Assembly: GCA_015487515.1 (NCBI GenBank)
Contig: WFPQ01000014.1
Coordinates: 1 to 5,123, forward strand
Direction of reading: 5' to 3'
Length of the DNA stretch: 5,123 nucleotides
Source of the DNA: Hyphomicrobiales bacterium
Lineage (GTDB): Bacteria > Pseudomonadota > Alphaproteobacteria > Rhizobiales > Devosiaceae
This document shows, piece after piece, positions 1 through 5,123 of this stretch. Below the pieces are notes generated by a model. That model worked only from the letters and a program-made list of their open reading frames with translations, was not told where the DNA came from and made no database searches. The translations under genes were made by a program, and so were the position numbers. Position 1 is the stretch's first letter. Every line of letters begins with the position of its first letter.

Positions 1-413
1 ACTATCTGGTCGGCAAACAGGCGTTTGAGGGCATCATATCCTTTCTTGCCAATGCAGATCATCTTTACCGACTTGCCTTCACTTATCAGCTTGTTGGCGT
101 GATCACGGGCCAGGCGGGCAATGGAAGAGTTGAAACCGCCGCAAAGACCGCGATCGGCGGTGGCAATGATCAAGAGGTGCACGTCATCCTTGCCGGTGCC
201 CCTTAGCAGGGCCGGGGCATCATCACGACTGGCATAGTTCACTCCCATGGCCGAAAGCACGTTCTCCATGCGCTCGGCATAGGGGCGGGCCGCTTCGGCC
301 CGTTCCTGGGCCCTGCGCAATTTTGCCGCCGCCACCATCTGCATGGCTCGGGTTATCTTCTGGGTCGATTTAACGGAATCGATCCGGGTTCTGAGGTCTT
401 TCAAAGAGGGCAT
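1..413 (-). CDS. atpG: F1F0 ATP synthase gamma subunit, 5' part (partial at left edge)
   Basis: Encodes the N-terminal 137 residues of the gamma subunit, the central shaft that rotates inside the alpha3beta3 ring of F1 and couples proton flow to ATP synthesis on the cytoplasmic face of the inner membrane. The protein begins [20 protein letters not shown] and continues [16 protein letters not shown] (21-36), the long N-terminal helix of the gamma coiled coil and a strongly conserved family block. Residues 86-95 read [10 protein letters not shown], the usual gamma DRGLCGGFN motif. The gene normally encodes about 290 residues, so roughly half is missing past the left edge; the frame is open to base 1. 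The ATG at 413-411 follows an AGAGGA ribosome binding site at 424-419 with 5 nt spacing, which fixes the start. It is the third gene after atpH and atpA, but 123 nt separate it from atpA, unlike the overlap between atpH and atpA. Identification is secure. Confidence 0.97.
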   Translation of the reverse strand, partial: MPSLKDLRTRIDSVKSTQKITRAMQMVAAAKLRRAQERAEAARPYAERMENVLSAMGVNYASRDDAPALLRGTGKDDVHLLIIATADRGLCGGFNSSIARLARDHANKLISEGKSVKMICIGKKGYDALKRLFADQI

Positions 414-486
414 TTTGGTCCTCTGTTCCTTTTCAAACGTTTAAGCCTTGCCGTCCTCTGGCTCCTGCCTGCCTTTTCGCCCCGCA

Positions 487-535
487 TCCGGCTTCATTGA
501 CCGGACGGTGCATGGCGGGAGGCAGAACCGACCGG
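487..535 (-). promoter_or_regulatory. Two alternative hairpins in the atpA-atpG spacer
   Basis: On the plus strand CCGGACGGT (501-509) and ACCGACCGG (527-535) form a 9-bp stem with one central mismatch (U-U in the operon mRNA) and a 17-nt loop, beginning one base after the atpA stop codon. The same central segment can instead pair through CCGGA (501-505) with TCCGG (487-491), a 5-bp stem with a 9-nt loop. The two pairings exclude each other. There is no U-run after either stem, so a rho-independent terminator is unlikely. An mRNA-processing or stability element that sets gamma expression relative to alpha is possible but is inference. Confidence 0.35.
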
Positions 536-536
536 A

Positions 537-2071
<1,535 letters not shown>

Positions 2072-2072
<1 letters not shown>

Positions 2073-2632
2073 TATCTAACCTCTTTCATGGCGATTTTCA
2101 TCGCGGTCAATTTTGTTTTCAAAGAAGAATCGATCATTTGCGAGCCAACCCGGACCACCAGGCCGCCGATCAGCGAAGGGTCAACGCTAGCATCAAGGGA
2201 AACCTTCTTTCCGGTCCTGGACTGAAGGGTCCTGGCCAGGTCGCCAAGCTGTTTCCTGCTCAGGGGTGCAGCGGAAACAACCTCGGCACCAATTTCGTTA
2301 CGCTCCCTGGCGCAGAGCTCGTCAAAGGTCCCTATCATGGCAGGCAATGCAAAAAGACGCCCGTTGCGGGCCACGGCGCGAATGAAGTTGGCCACAAGTT
2401 CGTGGGCTCCGGCCCGGGCAAGTATCTTTTCCATTGCCGCCTGTTTTGCATCGGCGGAAATCACCGGGCTGGCCAGCAGGCGTGAAAGATCCCGGCTGGA
2501 AGCAATCAGCTCCCCAATCTTTGCAAGGCCGTTTTCAACATCTGTTACAGATTTCGTTTCCTTTGCCAGGTCAAACAGCGCCGATGCGTAAGGCCTTGCG
2601 ATGCTGGCAAGAGTTGAACTTGATGCGCTCAA
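2072..2632 (-). CDS. atpH: F1F0 ATP synthase delta subunit (OSCP), TTG start
   Basis: Encodes a 186-residue delta subunit, which caps the alpha3beta3 ring and binds it to the peripheral stalk so that the stator resists rotation. The N-terminal helical domain includes [12 protein letters not shown] (12-23), the family's conserved first block. The C-terminal part contains the delta signature, [14 protein letters not shown] (144-157) followed by LVVRVG (158-163). The start is the TTG at 2632-2630: an in-frame TAG stop lies at 2647-2645, no ATG or GTG falls between, and the first internal ATG is Met67, too far inside. An AGGGG ribosome-binding-like sequence lies 9 nt before the TTG. With this start the length and the distance to the RPYASALF block match the family. 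The gene overlaps atpA by one base. It heads the F1 cluster in this window; no Fo gene precedes it. The identification is secure and the start is well supported. Confidence 0.96.
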
Positions 2633-2652
2633 ACCGATAAACCCCTAAACCT

Positions 2653-2691
2653 GTTCCCCAAGAACCGGTCCCTGAACTGGGGTTCAAGAAC
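2653..2691. repeat. GTTC/GAAC dyads in the atpH leader
   Basis: The heptamer CAAGAAC occurs twice on the plus strand (2659-2665 and 2685-2691), 26 bp apart. Each copy is half of a small dyad: GTTC-AA-GAAC at 2682-2691 and GTTC-CCCAA-GAAC at 2653-2665. A further GAAC lies at 2674-2677. Alternative RNA stems are possible, such as CCCCA (2656-2660) with TGGGG (2678-2682) or GAACC (2662-2666) with GGTTC (2681-2685). They sit just before the atpH ribosome binding site and could be an operator or leader structure. No regulator can be named. Confidence 0.35.
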
Positions 2692-2714
2692 ATCGGCAAT
2701 CGGGGTCTTGTCAA
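2686..2714 (-). promoter_or_regulatory. Candidate sigma-70 type promoter for atpHAG
   Basis: A perfect TTGACA -35 hexamer reads on the minus strand at 2714-2709, and it is the best -35 I found in the gap before atpH. With a 17-nt spacer the -10 position reads GTTCTT (2691-2686), a poor match to TATAAT. Degenerate -10 elements are common in Alphaproteobacteria, so the call rests mainly on the -35 and on position: the implied transcript would start near 2680 and leave a leader of roughly 50 nt before the TTG. Palindromes just upstream (2718-2730 and 2733-2744) fit an activator or repressor region. Confidence 0.35.
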
Positions 2715-2717
2715 TTC

Positions 2718-2744
2718 GTGCAGGCAGCACAATGCCGGCCGGCA
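2718..2744. promoter_or_regulatory. Palindromes just upstream of the candidate atp promoter
   Basis: TGCCGGCCGGCA at 2733-2744 is a perfect 12-bp palindrome. Next to it GTGC-AGGCA-GCAC (2718-2730) is a second dyad whose centre is about 14-15 bp away. Both lie immediately upstream, in the minus direction, of the TTGACA at 2714-2709, where transcription factors commonly bind. No known regulator is assigned; GC-rich palindromes also arise by chance in DNA of this composition. Confidence 0.3.
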
Positions 2745-2920
2745 GTAAAATCCGCGCCCCCTCTAACACGGCTTTCCAAGCGTGTGCAAGCGCTAGGATG
2801 AGGTTTTTGAGGCAGAAAGTGTGCATGGGAGGCCAGCCAGGTTACTTTCCGGCCCCAGGATCGGGTGAGCCGAAATTGAAACGGGCTGCAAGGGCCGGCT
2901 GAATCCTGAATATGGGGGCT

Positions 2921-2986
2921 GGTAACCGGATAAAACCACTGGTTGCCATTACATGCATGTGGCTGCACATGCATGTGGCTGCATGC
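2921..2986. repeat. Array of evenly spaced palindromes with a 16-bp tandem repeat
   Basis: The 16-mer ACATGCATGTGGCTGC occurs twice in perfect tandem (2951-2966 and 2967-2982), followed by a degenerate partial third copy, ATGCTTGTGGC (2983-2993), which matches 10 of 11 bases. Each full copy begins with the perfect 10-bp palindrome ACATGCATGT. Two more dyads lie on one side: AACCA-C-TGGTT (2934-2944) and GGT-A-ACC (2921-2927); GCATGC (2981-2986) lies on the other. The first four centres fall at about 2924, 2939, 2955.5 and 2971.5, so 15-16.5 bp apart. This could be a set of binding sites for a dimeric regulator, or slippage-prone DNA with no function. Confidence 0.5.
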
Positions 2987-3047
2987 TTGTGGCACGACAG
3001 GGCCGTTTTCAGCCCGGGTCATTGGTGGGCCCGGTACTTTTCAGAGG

Positions 3048-3410
3048 CTATTGCGCCCTGTTCAGGTCCTTGGGCAAAACCACGGGCTTGGGCCCGTTGG
3101 CCATTTCGTCGGCCTTCAGGCTGTTCAGGGTGGACCTGGTGTCGCGTGACTGCTTGTAGATCACCCTTCCGGCTTCACCAAATACCGTTACCAGCGTTTT
3201 CTGGTCGCAGGTGGATGCGATGTGCAGGGCCAGTTCGTGCAAGTGGGTCTTTCCATAGCAGAACTTGCAGATTCTGGCCTTTTGCATTTCCGGCAGGCCC
3301 GATACCACCGCAACCGCATCGCTGGGTTTTCCCGAACTGAGACTGATCAGGTCTGTCTCGTTTATCGGGCAGGAATCCTCGTTGGGTACCACTGACTTTG
3401 AAGCAAGCAC
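3048..3410 (-). CDS. Unrecognised 120-residue protein with a Cys/His cluster
   Basis: I do not recognise this protein. It is supported as real by a clean GTG start at 3410-3408 preceded by AAGGA with 8 nt spacing, and by codon use like the neighbouring genes, with frequent CTG, ATC, GAC and AAG codons. It is soluble-looking, with no signal peptide or membrane segment. The central part has Cys48-x2-Cys51, then His56, His58, His63 and Cys68, with another Cys at 14; this could bind a metal, but the spacing fits no zinc-finger class I can name. The segment after it (KTLVTVFGEAGRVIYKQSRD, 71-90) looks like a beta strand and turn. The C-terminus is polar and probably flexible. It lies in the same orientation between priA and atpH, 128 nt after priA, and seems to have its own promoter. 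An upstream in-frame stop at 3446-3444 excludes a much longer form. Confidence 0.65.
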   Translation of the reverse strand: MLASKSVVPNEDSCPINETDLISLSSGKPSDAVAVVSGLPEMQKARICKFCYGKTHLHELALHIASTCDQKTLVTVFGEAGRVIYKQSRDTRSTLNSLKADEMANGPKPVVLPKDLNRAQ

Positions 3411-3442
3411 TTTTTCATTCCTTCGTCTGACAGCATGCCATG

Positions 3443-3472
3443 ATTATCAATAATTGTTAAACACTTGGTTAA
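3443..3472 (-). promoter_or_regulatory. Candidate promoter of the 120-residue gene
   Basis: On the minus strand GATAAT (3448-3443) matches five of six bases of the -10 consensus, and TTAACC (3472-3467) matches four of six of the -35, with an 18-nt spacer. The implied start near 3436 gives a leader of about 25 nt carrying the AAGGA ribosome binding site. The -35 lies in the left arm of a larger dyad, so a DNA-binding protein there would be expected to affect this promoter. Confidence 0.4.
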
Positions 3473-3489
3473 TATTCGTTAACCATGTG
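3462..3489. promoter_or_regulatory. 28-bp dyad with TTAA cores (operator, or priA terminator)
   Basis: CACTTGGTTAA (3462-3472) and TTAACCATGTG (3479-3489) are inverted copies, 10 of 11 positions pairing, around a 6-bp centre. TTAACCAT at 3479-3486 equals an 8-mer described for the cell-cycle regulator CtrA, and TTAA cores lie at 3457, 3469 and 3479, separated by 8 and 6 bases rather than the canonical 7. It overlaps the -35 of the candidate promoter of the following gene. Read as RNA on the minus strand, the same dyad is a hairpin about 50 nt past the priA stop followed by UUUAACAAUUAUU, so a weak intrinsic terminator is the alternative. The stem is AT-rich next to the loop, which argues somewhat against a terminator. 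Confidence 0.5.
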
Positions 3490-3538
3490 CAGTATTGGTA
3501 ATGTAACGGATAACGGTGGCGGAGATGGGCCGGAATAA

Positions 3539-5123
3539 TCAGAAGAAACTGACAGGATCGATGTCGACCTGTATTTTTATGCCATTGCCCGGTTTTCCTG
3601 CCTGGCCGAGCCAGAACCGGACATATCCGGAGAGATCGAACTGTTTCGGGCTCTGGACCAGGATCCTGACGCGGTAGCGTCCCCTGACCAGGAGCATGGG
3701 GGCATCGGACGGGCCCAGAAGGCGTATTCCCTCGGCCCCTGGTGCCATGGCAAGCAGGTTTCTTGCGCGGGTTCTGGCCAGGTCGTGGTCGCGGGCCGAT
3801 ATCACCAGGGATGCCAGCCGGGCAAAGGGGGGGAGCATGTTTTCCTTACGGGTCTTTAGTTCGTGGGCATAAAAGCCTTCGCGGTCGCCACTGAGCATGG
3901 TCCTGATGACTTCATGTTCGGGGTGATAGGTCTGAAGGCAGGCCCGGCCCGGTTTTTCGGCCCGTCCGGCCCGCCCGGTTACCTGGGTAAGCAACTGGAA
4001 GGTCTTTTCGGCTGCGCGGGGGTCGCCATGGGCCAGGCCCAGGTCGGCGTCAATGACCCCGACAAGGGTCAGCTTTTCGAAATGATGTCCCTTGGCCACG
4101 AGCTGGGTTCCGATTATCAGGTCGTGCTCCCCGCTGGCTATTTCCGCAAAGCGCTGTCTTATCAGGCTGTTGCTTCCCATGTCGGAAGAAAGAATAACCT
4201 GGCGGGCCCCGGGGAATCTCGTTGCGGCCTCTTCGGCGATCCTTTCGATGCCCGGGCCGATGGCCCTGAGGGATCCTTCGGCATGACAGTTGCTGCATGA
4301 ATCGGGTTTCCTTATTTCCCGGCCGCAATGGTGGCAGGCCAGGGTTCGGGCGAACCTGTGCTCGACCAGCCAGGCGGAGCAGTCAGGACATTGATATTGG
4401 TGTCCGCAATTGCTGCAAACCGTCAGCGGGGCATAGCCGCGCCGGTTGAGAAACAGGAGTACCTGCTCACCCCTGTCGATGGTTGCAAAGATTTCCCGGG
4501 CCAGTTCCGGGGCGATCCAGGATCCTTTCGGGGGGCCGTTGCTGCGCATGTCTATGGCCCTGATGTCTGGCAGCCCGGCATCCAGATGGCGTCGTTTCAT
4601 CATCACGTGGACATAGCGCTTCTCATTGGCGTTGTTGCGGCTTTCGATGGAAGGGGTGGCAGAAGAAAGAACGAGCCGGGCCCGGGCAAGGGAGGCCCGG
4701 ACCACCGCCATGTCCCTTGCGTGATAGCTTATGCCCTCGGATTGCTTGAAGGCTCCGTCGTGTTCTTCATCGATCACTATCAGGCCCAGTTCGGCAAATG
4801 GCAGGAACAGGGCCGAACGGGCGCCCAGCACCGCCCTTACATCGCCATTCATCACCCCGCGCCAGACCCTTGCCCTCTGGGTCGGGGTCATGTCGGAATG
4901 CCACTGGGCCGGAAGGGTTCCAAAACGTTCGGCAAACCGTTCGACGAAGGACCGGGTCAGGGCGATTTCGGGCAGCATGATCAAAACCTGCCGGTCCTGG
5001 CGCAGGGTGTCGGCAACGGCTTCAAAGAATATCCGGGTCTTGCCGGAGCCGGTTACCCCGTCGAGCAGAACGATGTTTTTTTCATTTTCAAATGCCGCCC
5101 TGATCCGGGCCAGGGCCTTTTCC
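3539..5123 (-). CDS. priA: Primosomal replication-restart helicase PriA (3' part, partial at right edge)
   Basis: The last 527 residues of PriA, the superfamily 2 3'-to-5' DNA helicase that recognises stalled forks and reloads the replicative helicase. The frame is open to the right edge, so the N-terminal 3'-end-binding and winged-helix domains, roughly 200 residues, lie outside. Numbered within this fragment: Walker A GVTGSGKT (22-29), LPEIALT (50-56), the DEEH box (118-121), SSAT (153-156), GTQLVAKGHHF (338-348) and the QVTGRAGR motif VI (380-387). Eight cysteines at 236, 239, 245, 248, 263, 266, 276 and 279 have the same spacing as the two zinc sites of E. coli PriA. The C-terminus, VDIDPVSFF, is the normal family end. 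TTG and ATG codons at 4984-4976 are internal, since Walker A and the conserved region before them are in frame. One oddity: Arg-Ile-Phe follows GKT, where Glu-Val-Tyr is usual. Confidence 0.98.
   Translation of the reverse strand, partial: EKALARIRAAFENEKNIVLLDGVTGSGKTRIFFEAVADTLRQDRQVLIMLPEIALTRSFVERFAERFGTLPAQWHSDMTPTQRARVWRGVMNGDVRAVLGARSALFLPFAELGLIVIDEEHDGAFKQSEGISYHARDMAVVRASLARARLVLSSATPSIESRNNANEKRYVHVMMKRRHLDAGLPDIRAIDMRSNGPPKGSWIAPELAREIFATIDRGEQVLLFLNRRGYAPLTVCSNCGHQYQCPDCSAWLVEHRFARTLACHHCGREIRKPDSCSNCHAEGSLRAIGPGIERIAEEAATRFPGARQVILSSDMGSNSLIRQRFAEIASGEHDLIIGTQLVAKGHHFEKLTLVGVIDADLGLAHGDPRAAEKTFQLLTQVTGRAGRAEKPGRACLQTYHPEHEVIRTMLSGDREGFYAHELKTRKENMLPPFARLASLVISARDHDLARTRARNLLAMAPGAEGIRLLGPSDAPMLLVRGRYRVRILVQSPKQFDLSGYVRFWLGQAGKPGNGIKIQVDIDPVSFF

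Larger units (their letters stand above)
2633..3047. other. Gene-free stretch between the 120-residue gene and atpH
   Basis: No convincing gene lies in these 415 bases. Open frames exist on both strands, but they lack ribosome binding sites and recognisable protein sequence. The stretch holds, towards atpH: palindromes at 2921-2986, a 6-bp direct repeat CAAGCG-TGTG-CAAGCG at 2777-2792 (10-bp period), a perfect 12-bp palindrome at 2733-2744, a good -35 hexamer at 2714-2709, and GTTC/GAAC dyads at 2653-2691. Its position before the first gene of an ATP synthase operon makes it the likely promoter and leader region. I find no clear terminator for the upstream gene here: the best stem (CCGGG 3014-3018 with CCCGG 3030-3034) has no T-run on the minus strand. 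Confidence 0.6.

Noticed and set aside
442..513. A 23-codon minus-strand frame in the atpA-atpG spacer
   Set aside because: It has no ribosome binding site and its sequence is low in complexity; it is what chance gives in a 123-nt spacer.
2662..2677. Possible alphaproteobacterial LexA box (GAAC-N7-GAAC type)
   Set aside because: The two GAAC elements are separated by 8 bases, not 7, and an SOS site before ATP synthase genes would be unexpected.
2821..2850. Possible sigma-54 promoter (TGGC...TGCA)
   Set aside because: The GG to GC spacing is 12 or 8 bases rather than the required 10.
2711..3022. A 103-codon minus-strand open frame covering the palindrome array
   Set aside because: Its composition is unlike a protein (repeated His-Met and Cys from the tandem repeat) and it has no recognisable motif; the repeats explain the open frame.
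3014..3034. Possible terminator after the 120-residue gene
   Set aside because: The stem is only 5 bp with an 11-nt loop, and on the minus strand it is followed by GCTGAAAACGG rather than a T-run.
3366..3418. A 17-codon frame starting at an ATG eight bases before the GTG of the 120-residue gene
   Set aside because: The AAGGA site directly abuts this ATG, leaving no proper spacing, while it is correctly spaced for the GTG.

Overview
This window looks like the chromosome of an alphaproteobacterium. It is moderately GC-rich, and every gene I can support lies on the minus strand. The main taxonomic clue is gene order: atpH-atpA-atpG (delta, alpha and gamma subunits of the F1 part of ATP synthase) start a cluster that follows priA, and no Fo genes (atpB, atpE, atpF) lie upstream of atpH. 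A separate F1 operon is characteristic of Alphaproteobacteria. The genus cannot be told from the sequence alone.

In the direction of transcription (high to low coordinates) the layout is as follows. (1) 5123-3539 is the 3' two-thirds of priA, the replication-restart helicase; its N-terminal DNA-binding part lies beyond the right edge. (2) 3538-3411 is an AT-rich spacer with a 28-bp dyad containing three TTAA cores, overlapping a plausible promoter. (3) 3410-3048 is an unrecognised 120-residue protein with a Cys/His cluster, a GTG start and a well-placed ribosome binding site. (4) 3047-2633 is a 415-bp gene-free stretch dense in palindromes and short direct repeats, probably the control region of the atp operon. 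(5) 2632-2072 is atpH, which must start at TTG. (6) 2072-537 is atpA, overlapping atpH by one base. (7) 536-414 is a 123-nt spacer with two mutually exclusive hairpins. (8) 413-1 is the first 137 codons of atpG, which runs off the left edge.

Functionally, the three atp genes encode part of the F1 sector: alpha forms the hexamer with beta, gamma is the central rotor shaft, and delta joins the top of F1 to the peripheral stalk. atpD (beta) and atpC (epsilon) are expected just past the left edge. PriA is a neighbour with no functional link to ATP synthesis. The genes themselves are ordinary. What deserves a second look is the non-coding DNA (the TTAA dyad, the array of evenly spaced palindromes, the atpA-atpG spacer) and the unrecognised protein between priA and atpH. 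I see no mobile element, CRISPR array, tRNA or rRNA.
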